This document shows positions 32,202-40,218 of a stretch of DNA of 40,240 nt, piece by piece. This DNA is from Alphaproteobacteria bacterium (GTDB taxonomy: Bacteria; Pseudomonadota; Alphaproteobacteria; RF32; CAG-239). Position 1 is the stretch's first letter; each line of letters opens with the position of its first letter. A program made the translations under genes and the position numbers. The notes beneath the pieces are model-generated. The model had not been told where the DNA came from, searched no databases, and was given only the letters and a program-made list of their open reading frames with translations. The DNA is taken from NCBI GenBank assembly GCA_900767645.1, contig CAAFZY010000043.1, forward strand, positions 1 to 40,240, in the 5' to 3' direction.

Positions 32202-35200
32202 GTGTTTGGTATGGCAGGAAAATTACTGAAAATATGCAAAATAGGATTGGCGGCGGTTATTTGTATGGCGGCCGGTGAAGCTTTTGCGCAAGAAATTACG
32301 GCCATTAATTTTAACGGCGATTTAATCGGTAAAGTTATTCCTGATGGTACGGTAGTAAGTTTTGACAACGAGGTTATCGGCAATATTACCGCCGATAGCT
32401 TTATTGTTGATTCTAAAGGCGAAATCAAAGGCGGCATTATCCCGCAAGGCGTTGCAATCGGTAATGATAACAAGTTGCTTGGCAAAGTAAATAATGACGG
32501 CTCGGTACGTCTTCCGTCCGGAAAAATAGTCGGTAAAGTTTTGCCTAATGCTTTAGTGGTTGATGATGCATACAATATCTTGGGCGCGGTTTTATATTCT
32601 GGCTTGGTTTATAACGATAAAGGCGATGCCGTCGGTCGCTTAACCGATGACGGGCAGTACATCAGCATGGAAGGTCAAAACATCGGTTTTGTTTCCGCCA
32701 TGGGGTATGCATACCGTAACACCGGAAACGGCTATGTTTTAGATGGAAAATTAATATCTGCCAAAATGGTGGTTTCGCCGACCGGTGATTTTATCGGCAG
32801 TATCGCCCCCGGTGGCAAAGTAACCGATTTCGAAGCCAAAGTTATCGGTAAAATTCATGCTAACGGTTTTGCTTATGATGAAAACAACAAAGTAATCGGT
32901 AAAGCGGTTTCCAACGGCTATGCGTTTGATAATTTTGGTAAATATCTCGGTCTGGTCACCTATAACGGTGAAGTTGTTAATCAGGGCAACGTAATCGGTA
33001 AATTGCGCGCCGATGATAAAATTATAAACCATCAAAATGAAGTTATCGGCTTTGAAATCGGCATTGCCGCTACGGCAACCGATTTGCAAGGCAAATATTT
33101 AGGACGCCTTATGCCGGACGGAAGCATATTTAAAGCGCAGCAAAGTGTTGGCACGGTTAGTGCCCGCGGGGTGGTTAAAGATAAAGACGGCAAAATTATC
33201 GGTCAAATAGTTAAATCAGGACCGGTGTTTGATTATTTGGGCGTGCTTCAAGCGCAAATTTTGCGTAGCGGCGCGGTTATTTCAGTTACCGGAACTCCGC
33301 TTGGTTACGCCAAAGGCAATATTGCGTATGACAATATCGGGCGCATTATCGGCGCAGCTGCTGAAACGGCGCTGATATTTGATAACAGTTCCAATTTGGT
33401 CGGCTTAAGCGGTATCGGCGCTGATTTTTCTGAAGACGGAATTAATAAATTTAAGGTTTCGCCGTTCGGCTATGTATATTCCGCAGATAGTTTATTGGTA
33501 GGTAACGCTGTTCCGCTATCGGCGCTTTATAATGAATCCGGCGAGATTAATGCTTATATCGGAGTTAATGCCGAACTGCAAGGTGTTCCGGCGGAAAAAA
33601 ATTATAAATTAACTTCCGGCGGCATAGTGGTTGATGCCGATAATAATTTGGTTTCATCAGTGCTTAAACCGTATTTTGCCGTTTCATCCGACGGGAAAAA
33701 TTTAGGCGCTTTAACGCAAAATAATTTAGTTGCCGATGAAAAAGGAAATATTATCGGTAAAGTAGTGGCCGGATATAAAATAGTTGCAAGCTCCGCAACG
33801 CCTGACAGCAAACAAATGCCGGTTATCGGCGGTGCCGGACAATCATTTTTGGCAACCGCAATTGCCGGTGACATGCTTGGTTATACCGATGTTTCAGGTA
33901 CGGTTCGTGATTTTGCCGGCAATGTAATCGGCTCGGTTATTAATGGTGATATTGTGGCCGATACCAATAAATCGCTTATCGGCAAAATCAGCAATATGAG
34001 CGGCGTTGTTAATAATAAATGCGCCTTTTTGGGAGTTGTCGGTCCGCGTGGTGAAATCAGAAACAGTCGCGGCGTTGTGCTGGGTAAAATTTTGACCAAC
34101 GGACAGGCTGTATCTGAAGTCGGCAACATGATTGGTTTTGGCGTAAAATCAGGCGTGGTTACTGATTTTGCCGGCAAAGGATTAGGCACGCTGACTCCGC
34201 TTGGTCGCTTGCTTAACTATAAACATGAAGATTTGGGCTGCGTTACGTGGAACGGCAGATATTATAATAATGACGGCAAATTTAGCGGTCGTGTGGCTGA
34301 AGTTTTTCCGGTTATTGATTTTGAAAACAATATTTTAGGGCGCAGCAACACAGCCGGCAAAGTAATCAGTTCAACCAATAAAGAAATAGGTTATATGCAA
34401 CCTGATGATACGCTTGTTTCTTCCGGCGGCGAAGTTTTAGGTATGGCATTCAGATATAAAGTTGCCTTTAATCAGGATAACAGCTTTTTGGGACGAGTAA
34501 CGGCTGAGGGTGTGGTTATAAGTGATAAAAACGACATCTTGGGTAAGGTACTGTTTGACGGCACCGTAGTTTCAGAAAACAATAAAGCCATCGGCTATGC
34601 CTTAAACGATTTTTATGTTTACGATGAAGATGGCAACACACTCGGATATTTAACTCGTGACGGCATAGTTATTAATTTTGCCGGCAATCGCATCGGTAAG
34701 GCCGATAAGGGCTTTTTAGTCAGCAAAGAATATAAATTAATCGGTCGCGGTAATCGTGATTACTTTATCCGCGATGCTAATAACAATGTTATCGGCGAGT
34801 TGCGTCTTAACGGTGAAGTTGTTGATAACAACGGTAAAGTTATCGGAAAAATCAGCGGCAGCGGCGAAGTTACCGACAGCAGCGGCAAAGTTTTGGCTTA
34901 TGCGAAGGAATTGCAGTATTACAATGTTATTAAACCGAGCGAGCCTAAACCGGCTGATTGGGCAAATACGCCCCGTCGCGATACCGGCAAAATTAATATC
35001 GGAGCGGTTGAGGCTCCTGAACAATCTGCAGACGATACCGGAAAATACGGACTTAAAACCATAGGCATTGCATTAACACCGGACGGTAATTATCTTGGCG
35101 ACATTTTATTTAATAATGATGTTGTTGACAAGCTTGGCAATTTAATTGGCAAAAAAATGCCTGATGGCTTGGTCGTTGATAATGAAGGCGGTTTAATCGG

Positions 35201-36446
35201 CATTGAAGAGGTTAAAGACGCCAAAGGCGGACAGATGTTTGTTCCGGCCGGAACTTTTGGTTCGGGTAATGCTTACGGCACCGGCAACAATCCGTCAAAC
35301 TTGGGTCCGGGCGGCGGTTTCGGTCCCGGCGAAAGATATGATCCGGTGCGTTCAGCCGCTTTGGCGGCAGCGCAGTCGGCTCGTCGGCAAGAAATTACGG
35401 TTGGTAAAATTTCAACTAATGTTGATACCAAGAGCTTTGACGGAACTCAAGCTTATTGGGACGGGGTGCCGCGTAAAATTTCAAGTTGGCGTGTTGATAT
35501 GAGCGAAATGATTTTGGCGGATAAACCTATTCCGGCAGTTTTGGCGCGTACCATTATGTCAAGCGGCGGATCAGACAGTGCTCCGGTGACGGCGATTGTA
35601 GAACGCAACGTATACGCCGAGCAAGGACGTAATATTGTAATTCCGGCGGGCAGTCGCGTTATGGGCACGTCATCAGGCGGCTCAAGCGGCGGCAACAGCG
35701 GTGGCGCGGTAAGAGTTTCCATTACATGGAACCGGCTTATTCGTCCGGACGGTTCGGCGTTTGAGTTTTCAGCCGCACAAACCGGCGATGCGCAAGGACG
35801 CGGCGGCGCTATCGGCTATCTTGACGAGCAGTTGCTTAAAAAATACACCTTGCCGATGGTTACTACTTTAATGAGCAGTGCGGTTGCCTATATTGCCGCC
35901 AGCGGCGAAACCTCAACTTCATCTGACGGCAACACCACTTCAGATGCCAAAGCTGAAGCGGCGCAAGATGCGCGTGAGAACTTTTTGCAGAATATGGACG
36001 ATATGTTTAACCAAATTTTGCAGGATAAGACCAATATTGAGGCGGTAACTTATGTTCCGGCCGGTACCCGCTTGATTATCTATCCTAAAGAAGATTTGTG
36101 GATTAGAACTGCAGCTCGCAGTAAAGAAGAAGATTTAGAGGCCTTGAATAAGCCGACAGTATTCCTTGATGACCAAAACCCGACCGGCGATTCGTCTAAA
36201 GGCAGCTCAGGCGGTGGTTCCGGCAGTACCGGTACTGCCGGCGGAACTCAAGGCGTGGTTTACATGGATGATGAAGCCGGTAATGTTCAGCCGACTACTC
36301 CGTTGATTGATGATAATGCCGAAGCTAATAAGCAAAAGCGTAGACAGCAACAGCGGCAGGTTATTCCGCCGGTAACTTCGGTTGGGGCAACTCCGCCGCC
36401 GTCATCAACCGCCGGCAGCACTAACACCTCGGCGCAGTTATTCTAG
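32202..36446 (+). CDS. virB10: VirB10 C-terminal protein with its own signal peptide and giant repeat region
   Basis: 1414 residues. A signal peptide (1-29, ending EAFA) shows that it is exported separately. Residues about 31-980 carry the same type of repeats as the preceding protein, more diverged. After a Gly/Pro-rich stretch comes a VirB10/TrbI C-terminal domain (about 1085-1305): RNVYAEQGRNIVIPAGSRVMG, VRVSITWNRLIRPDGSAFEF, GRGGAIGYLDEQLLKKY, a hydrophobic segment (PMVTTLMSSAVAYIAAS) fitting the outer-membrane antenna, and VPAGTRLIIYPKEDLWI. The start is GTG at 32202, with GGAGGA at good spacing; ATG 32211 is an alternative. Only one base separates it from the previous stop. Confidence 0.85.
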   Translation: MFGMAGKLLKICKIGLAAVICMAAGEAFAQEITAINFNGDLIGKVIPDGTVVSFDNEVIGNITADSFIVDSKGEIKGGIIPQGVAIGNDNKLLGKVNNDGSVRLPSGKIVGKVLPNALVVDDAYNILGAVLYSGLVYNDKGDAVGRLTDDGQYISMEGQNIGFVSAMGYAYRNTGNGYVLDGKLISAKMVVSPTGDFIGSIAPGGKVTDFEAKVIGKIHANGFAYDENNKVIGKAVSNGYAFDNFGKYLGLVTYNGEVVNQGNVIGKLRADDKIINHQNEVIGFEIGIAATATDLQGKYLGRLMPDGSIFKAQQSVGTVSARGVVKDKDGKIIGQIVKSGPVFDYLGVLQAQILRSGAVISVTGTPLGYAKGNIAYDNIGRIIGAAAETALIFDNSSNLVGLSGIGADFSEDGINKFKVSPFGYVYSADSLLVGNAVPLSALYNESGEINAYIGVNAELQGVPAEKNYKLTSGGIVVDADNNLVSSVLKPYFAVSSDGKNLGALTQNNLVADEKGNIIGKVVAGYKIVASSATPDSKQMPVIGGAGQSFLATAIAGDMLGYTDVSGTVRDFAGNVIGSVINGDIVADTNKSLIGKISNMSGVVNNKCAFLGVVGPRGEIRNSRGVVLGKILTNGQAVSEVGNMIGFGVKSGVVTDFAGKGLGTLTPLGRLLNYKHEDLGCVTWNGRYYNNDGKFSGRVAEVFPVIDFENNILGRSNTAGKVISSTNKEIGYMQPDDTLVSSGGEVLGMAFRYKVAFNQDNSFLGRVTAEGVVISDKNDILGKVLFDGTVVSENNKAIGYALNDFYVYDEDGNTLGYLTRDGIVINFAGNRIGKADKGFLVSKEYKLIGRGNRDYFIRDANNNVIGELRLNGEVVDNNGKVIGKISGSGEVTDSSGKVLAYAKELQYYNVIKPSEPKPADWANTPRRDTGKINIGAVEAPEQSADDTGKYGLKTIGIALTPDGNYLGDILFNNDVVDKLGNLIGKKMPDGLVVDNEGGLIGIEEVKDAKGGQMFVPAGTFGSGNAYGTGNNPSNLGPGGGFGPGERYDPVRSAALAAAQSARRQEITVGKISTNVDTKSFDGTQAYWDGVPRKISSWRVDMSEMILADKPIPAVLARTIMSSGGSDSAPVTAIVERNVYAEQGRNIVIPAGSRVMGTSSGGSSGGNSGGAVRVSITWNRLIRPDGSAFEFSAAQTGDAQGRGGAIGYLDEQLLKKYTLPMVTTLMSSAVAYIAASGETSTSSDGNTTSDAKAEAAQDARENFLQNMDDMFNQILQDKTNIEAVTYVPAGTRLIIYPKEDLWIRTAARSKEEDLEALNKPTVFLDDQNPTGDSSKGSSGGGSGSTGTAGGTQGVVYMDDEAGNVQPTTPLIDDNAEANKQKRRQQQRQVIPPVTSVGATPPPSSTAGSTNTSAQLF

Positions 36447-36457
36447 GAGAACAGCCC

Positions 36458-37429
36458 ATGAGCACATTTACGGTTTTGGAATCAGTGTTACGCCCGCTCT
36501 CTTATTGGTATAATCAAGATAACATTGAAGAGGTGGCAATTAACCGTTCCGGTCAAATTTGGTTGCGCTTGCGTGGCAAACGGGCTTATCCGTGGGTTAT
36601 GTATAAAGATGAAAAACTCACCAAAGAGTATTTGACCGATTTGCTTTATATTGTTGCCAACACTTATGAACTTCCGTTTGACCCGATTCAAGGTTCGCCG
36701 GTAGTTTACGCCACAATCCCCGGGGATCATCGTTTTTCCGCCATTGCCGGTCGCAACGTGATGTATGATCAAGACGACTTAACAGGCGGCGTTGCGCTTA
36801 CAATTCGTGTGCATAGCGATGAAGTTGCTTTCGGGCTTGAAGATTACGGATTATCGCAAGGTAAAGCTTTGCATAAAATAAACCCGTTAAAGCAGATTAA
36901 AGATCCTGAAGACCCTTATGAGCGTTTGTTGTTAAGCATTAAGCGCGGCGACCATATTTTAGTCAGCGGCGCAACCTCAACCGGTAAAACCACCTTTTTG
37001 AACAACTTGTTAAAAATTTTGGATATCCATAAACGTATTGTCACCATTGAAGATACGCGCGAGCTTTTAGTTCCGCACCCTAACCGCGTGCATTTGGTGT
37101 TATCGCGTACCGAGCAAACCAACCAAATGGATTATGCTAAAATTATTGACCTTGTGGTGCGTTTTACGCCTGATGCTATTATCGGCGGTGAAATTTCAAC
37201 CAGCAACGCCGGCGCTTTGTGGGAGCTGATGGGATCCGGTCACGATAACTGCTTGGCTACCATTCACGCCGAAAGCTCTGAAGCCGCTTATCAGGCGTTT
37301 ACCGACCGTATTTTGCACACCTATCCGACTATTGATCGCGTTAAAACCATTGAGGAAATGCGCCATAAGTTGCGAGTGGTGCAAATTAACCGCGATGGAA
37401 ACCTGCGCGCCATTACCGAAATTACTTAA
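36458..37429 (+). CDS. virB11: VirB11 secretion ATPase
   Basis: A cytoplasmic hexameric traffic ATPase of 323 residues, the normal VirB11 length. It has an N-terminal domain (IEEVAINRSGQIWLRL), Walker A GATSTGKT at 171-178, the Asp box (IVTIEDTRELLVPHPN), a Walker B region (PDAIIGGEIS) and the His box (NCLATIHAESSEAA). AGGAGA precedes the ATG. It closes the rightward operon. Its stop overlaps the converging prepilin stop by eight bases, and no terminator is visible in between. Confidence 0.94.
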   Translation: MSTFTVLESVLRPLSYWYNQDNIEEVAINRSGQIWLRLRGKRAYPWVMYKDEKLTKEYLTDLLYIVANTYELPFDPIQGSPVVYATIPGDHRFSAIAGRNVMYDQDDLTGGVALTIRVHSDEVAFGLEDYGLSQGKALHKINPLKQIKDPEDPYERLLLSIKRGDHILVSGATSTGKTTFLNNLLKILDIHKRIVTIEDTRELLVPHPNRVHLVLSRTEQTNQMDYAKIIDLVVRFTPDAIIGGEISTSNAGALWELMGSGHDNCLATIHAESSEAAYQAFTDRILHTYPTIDRVKTIEEMRHKLRVVQINRDGNLRAITEIT

Positions 37430-38219
37430 TTCCCCATGAGATTTTAAGCTGAGGCAAATTGTCGCCGCCTGTGAATTTGGTGCAAAATTTATAAATATTA
37501 TCAAGGCTCAAGTTTCTTAAACATATTCTGCCATGTAGGCAATCGGCATCACCGTGTAAAGTTGTTACAGTGTAACTGCCGTTTTGTGCAATCACGTTTG
37601 AAACAAAAGTTATATTGTCGGAATTTTCTTTGGCGACGACAATAATGTTTCGGCAAATTTCCAAATTATTCGCCGACTTGTTTTTTAAGGTGCTTGTTGC
37701 TTCAATAGCTAAATTTAAGGTTATGCCGGAGTCAAGGTTCAGCAGAGTAATTGTCCAATAATTATTAAAGACATCGCGGATAAAATGATTGTTGTAATGC
37801 ATTTCTACCGGAATTTCACCCATTTTAACAAAAGTATTAGCTAAATCAAAAGCGCCTTTATTGGCCAACAAATTATCAAAACTATGTGCATTGCGAGCCA
37901 CGGCGTTTATTACGGTATTGAGTTGCTCCGCTTGTTTATTGAGTTTGTACTTCATCATCGCCTTAGAATAACCGGCAATCGCCCCGACGGATAAGACGCC
38001 GATTATCGCTAATACGCCTAGCATCTCTACCATAGACCGACCGGCGCAAACACTGTCATTCTCAAACTTGACCCGATGGTCTGCCCCCTCACTGTCATTA
38101 TCGGGCTTGACCCGATAATCCAGGTTGGACAAATTAGCTACTTGGTTTGACCTGGATACTCCGATCAAGTCGGAGTATGACAGAATGTAATGTAAAAAGC
38201 GGCTAAAATTTGATTTCAT
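37422..38219 (-). CDS. Type IV prepilin with a palindromic element in its leader
   Basis: The GRSMVEML motif gives Gly60 as the -1 residue, Arg +1 and Glu +5, the pattern cut by prepilin peptidases. A hydrophobic helix follows (MLGVLAIIGVLSVGAIAGY), then a soluble domain of about 170 residues with late cysteines (GDADCLHGRICL, YKFCTKFTG). The end, NLPQLKISWGIK, resembles the end of the PilS-like protein. It is likely the pilin, or one pilin, for the pil machine. The leader is about 60 residues instead of the usual 6-30, because a repeat element at 38053-38183 is read through in frame. The ATG at 38219 has AGGAG upstream, and no in-frame start lies between the element and the motif. Confidence 0.8.
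   Translation of the reverse strand: MKSNFSRFLHYILSYSDLIGVSRSNQVANLSNLDYRVKPDNDSEGADHRVKFENDSVCAGRSMVEMLGVLAIIGVLSVGAIAGYSKAMMKYKLNKQAEQLNTVINAVARNAHSFDNLLANKGAFDLANTFVKMGEIPVEMHYNNHFIRDVFNNYWTITLLNLDSGITLNLAIEATSTLKNKSANNLEICRNIIVVAKENSDNITFVSNVIAQNGSYTVTTLHGDADCLHGRICLRNLSLDNIYKFCTKFTGGDNLPQLKISWGIK
38053..38183. repeat. Alphaproteobacterial-type palindromic repeat inside the prepilin leader
   Basis: One full element (38092-38183) has outer arms CTGTCAT...CCAGGT and ACCTGG...ATGACAG. Each arm is itself a palindrome around CTTGA (TTATCGGG/CCCGATAA and ACTCCGA/TCGGAGT). A truncated extra arm starts at 38053. Read leftward it encodes segments such as DYRVKPDNDS and HRVKFENDS. Such mobile palindromes are usually intergenic; here the frame stays open. 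Confidence 0.85.
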
Positions 38220-38265
38220 AGCTAAAATCTCCTCAAAAAGGGTTAGTCTTGAAAAGATTTTAGCT
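38220..38265 (-). promoter_or_regulatory. Hairpin containing the prepilin Shine-Dalgarno
   Basis: AGCTAAAATCT (38220-38230) and AGATTTTAGCT (38255-38265) are a perfect 11-bp inverted repeat, with inner TCAA/TTGA pairing. On the leftward transcript the AGGAG site before the ATG at 38219 is in or next to the 3' arm. The matching hairpin at 29-64 has a different outer stem but the same layout, which supports a conserved RNA fold. On the plus strand CGCG and ten T residues follow, so a rightward terminator is an alternative. Confidence 0.5.
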
Positions 38266-38269
38266 CGCG

Positions 38270-38317
38270 TTTTTTTTTTGCAATATTTACGAGTCCGTGC
38301 TGTGCATAAGTTGTATT
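38270..38317. repeat. Dispersed ~48-bp repeat, copy 3
   Basis: Matches copy 1 across the whole block, including GT in the middle and the T tract. It ends at the stop codon of the 425-residue gene. With the neighbouring hairpin and the homologous gene end, about 120 bases are shared with the left edge. Confidence 0.88.
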
Positions 38318-39594
38318 TAGCGGTGGTTGTTATTGCTGTTGATAGCTGCTTTTGCGGTGGGTTTATTTGTGTTTTGAGTTTTTATATCGGGCAGGTTTTC
38401 ATTGCGAATTTCTCTTACTTTATTTGCAAATGTATCTAATGCCTCTTGCTGTTTGGCAAAGTCTTCTCTGATTTTACTTGACGGCTCAATCAACACATCT
38501 TCAAGCGTAACGTCTTTCTTATAATTATCCAGCAACAGGTCTTTTTCAGCTAATCCGACTGCTAAATAACATTTTGCCACTCCGCCGTTATCTTTAGCCT
38601 CTTGCAATATGTTTATACGCCTTTGTTTCAGCATTTGATTCTTCGGTATGTAGGCGGCGCGACAAAATTCCTTAAATACCAACCACCGTTCATCATGTTG
38701 CGGTACTAAAAATGAGTGCCCTTGAATACATATTTCCAATCCGCGATATTTGTTGATATTAGGCACTACTACCGTTTCAATTTGATTCTCAGGTTTGGTT
38801 TGCGCTCTTCCGCCGAGTTCCAGCATATAGCTTTTGTAATAAAGCTGATTTTCACTTTTTTCATAAGTGTGCATTAATCCGAACTTTTCATCACCACCAC
38901 TGAAATTCATGGCATGCTTAAAATATGGTGTGGCAAAAATTTCATATCGCGATTCTAAATCATTACGCGCAAAACTGTAATATGGCCACAGCGTATATTT
39001 GCGCCCTGAGTACAGGCTCTCGTTTAAATCAGCAATATTTGGGATTTCTGCCAATCTTGGAGTTATATCTTTACCGAGTCTGAAAGCCTCTTCACATAAA
39101 TCATCTATCAGATTGTCGCCGTATTTTGATTTAATGTATTTTAACATGCGTCCGTCAGGGTGCCTTAAATGGCTGAATAACGGTGTTTCTTCTTGCTCAT
39201 ATAACACCGGCGACGGCAATTGTTCCAGCCGAATGGCGAAAATTTTACTTAATGGCTTTACAAAACCTGATTTTTCAATATCAGTTGTTAAAGCATAGGC
39301 AAACTCTTTTACTCGCTTAGGCTCAATAAAAGGGGTTTTAATACCGCTGTTGCTAACCACAATGGTTGCCGGATGAGCCGCTAGATTAGAATCTTCTGCT
39401 ACAGCAGGGTAACCACGTTCTTTCAAGTGTTTAATCAGCTCAGCTTTAAACATACTGTGCAAACGAACTAAATTGGGCTTGTGTCGGCGATAATGATCAA
39501 AGTCGTTTACATCAACATAACTGAAGTACAGAGCAACCGGCTCTTCAATTTTTTGCATGGTCGGATTATTAAGCAGTCCTGGCACACGCGACAT
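38317..39594 (-). CDS. Hypothetical protein, 425 residues
   Basis: I do not recognise this protein. It has no signal peptide or membrane segment. It mixes charged and aromatic stretches (YTLWPYYSFARNDLESRYEI, DERWLVFKEFCRAAYIPKN) and ends in a low-complexity Asn/Lys/Thr tail. Its ATG shares one base with the stop of the upstream 147-residue gene (TAATG), so translation is likely coupled. Related C-terminal codons occur at 123-302. Its place next to pilin and secretion genes would allow a role as an effector or mobile-element protein, but nothing in the sequence shows this. Confidence 0.72.
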   Translation of the reverse strand: MSRVPGLLNNPTMQKIEEPVALYFSYVDVNDFDHYRRHKPNLVRLHSMFKAELIKHLKERGYPAVAEDSNLAAHPATIVVSNSGIKTPFIEPKRVKEFAYALTTDIEKSGFVKPLSKIFAIRLEQLPSPVLYEQEETPLFSHLRHPDGRMLKYIKSKYGDNLIDDLCEEAFRLGKDITPRLAEIPNIADLNESLYSGRKYTLWPYYSFARNDLESRYEIFATPYFKHAMNFSGGDEKFGLMHTYEKSENQLYYKSYMLELGGRAQTKPENQIETVVVPNINKYRGLEICIQGHSFLVPQHDERWLVFKEFCRAAYIPKNQMLKQRRINILQEAKDNGGVAKCYLAVGLAEKDLLLDNYKKDVTLEDVLIEPSSKIREDFAKQQEALDTFANKVREIRNENLPDIKTQNTNKPTAKAAINSNNNHR

Positions 39595-40037
39595 TATCTT
39601 CCGCCCTTAAATAGTTCTTCACGACTTTGTTTCAATCTTTGCGCAAAATCTTTAAGATATTCTTCTGACCGACCATTTTCTCGTGCCCACTGTATTTTAA
39701 GATTATCCATTTCTTCCAATTCTTTGAGCTCTTCTTCGGGGGTGAGTTTTTTTTCGACATACGGATTTTTGTGGTTAATCAATTCAAACTGTAATTGCAA
39801 ATCATCGCGGTAGGTTTCAATATCTTTTAAGCCTAAACCTTCTTCCTGCATTTTTTTGTACCAATCCTGCAGGTTGGTAAAGACAACTCCGTCTTCCTCA
39901 GCGTATAACTTTAATCCGCTTTTGTGCTCGCCGCTGCGGTCATCGGCATTAAATTGCCAGTTTTGCTTAAAGCGTTGATAATCTTGCTTTACCTGTTTGC
40001 TGTTTTTATAGTGTTTTATTTCATTATTAAAATCCAC
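39594..40037 (-). CDS. Hypothetical charged protein, 147 residues
   Basis: First gene of a two-gene leftward operon. It is a soluble-looking, helix-rich protein with many Glu, Lys, Gln and Trp residues. The FKQNWQFNA...GEHKSG stretch near residues 23-41 resembles FKDDWEIDP...GLHKKTG of the 174-residue protein at the left end, which suggests a shared but unknown family. The start is GTG at 40037, with GAGG at five to six bases. A near-consensus promoter lies 30-60 bases upstream. Confidence 0.68.
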   Translation of the reverse strand: MDFNNEIKHYKNSKQVKQDYQRFKQNWQFNADDRSGEHKSGLKLYAEEDGVVFTNLQDWYKKMQEEGLGLKDIETYRDDLQLQFELINHKNPYVEKKLTPEEELKELEEMDNLKIQWARENGRSEEYLKDFAQRLKQSREELFKGGR

Positions 40038-40069
40038 GGCGGCCTCTACTTTAAGTGTTTATTAAAGCT

Positions 40070-40098
40070 TTTATACCTTATTTTTGCATAGCTGTCAA
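40070..40098 (-). promoter_or_regulatory. Near-consensus sigma70 promoter for the two-gene leftward operon
   Basis: On the minus strand a perfect TTGACA (40093-40098) and TATAAA (40070-40075) are separated by exactly 17 bases. Transcription would start near 40063, giving a leader of about 26 bases to the GTG at 40037. This is the strongest promoter match in the window. Confidence 0.8.
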
Positions 40099-40146
40099 AA
40101 CTTTTATTGATAAAACAGATTTTGTAAAAAGATTTTCGGATACAAA

Positions 40147-40171
40147 AAAAGCATCGTAGAGACGATGCTGT
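40147..40171 (-). terminator. Stem-loop with T tract on the minus strand
   Basis: GCATCG and CGATGC arms with a six-base loop are followed on the minus strand by seven T residues. As a terminator it would stop leftward transcripts entering from beyond the window, before the strong promoter at 40070-40098. On the plus strand it would be a leader hairpin before the partial gene at 40219. Confidence 0.6.
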
Positions 40172-40218
40172 ATGAAAGGAGTAAAATGAATAAATAGAGT
40201 AAAAAGGGAGATAAGTAA

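Noticed and set aside
32151..32215. Programmed frameshift joining the two VirB10 halves into one protein
   Set aside because: The second gene has its own ribosome site, a GTG start and a signal peptide. A fusion would place that hydrophobic signal in the middle of the repeats.
12105..37429. Reading the rightward operon as a Dot/Icm (IVB) system because of the repeat-rich VirB10-like protein and the R64-like pilus genes
   Set aside because: VirB3, VirB4, VirB8, VirB9 and VirB11 motifs and gene order are of the VirB/Trb kind; no DotA, DotC, DotD, IcmK or IcmO-like protein is visible.
73..38317. The ~48-bp repeats as attachment sites of an integrated element
   Set aside because: There are three copies, not two; no integrase or tRNA lies nearby; and copies 1 and 3 belong to a larger duplicated pilin cassette.
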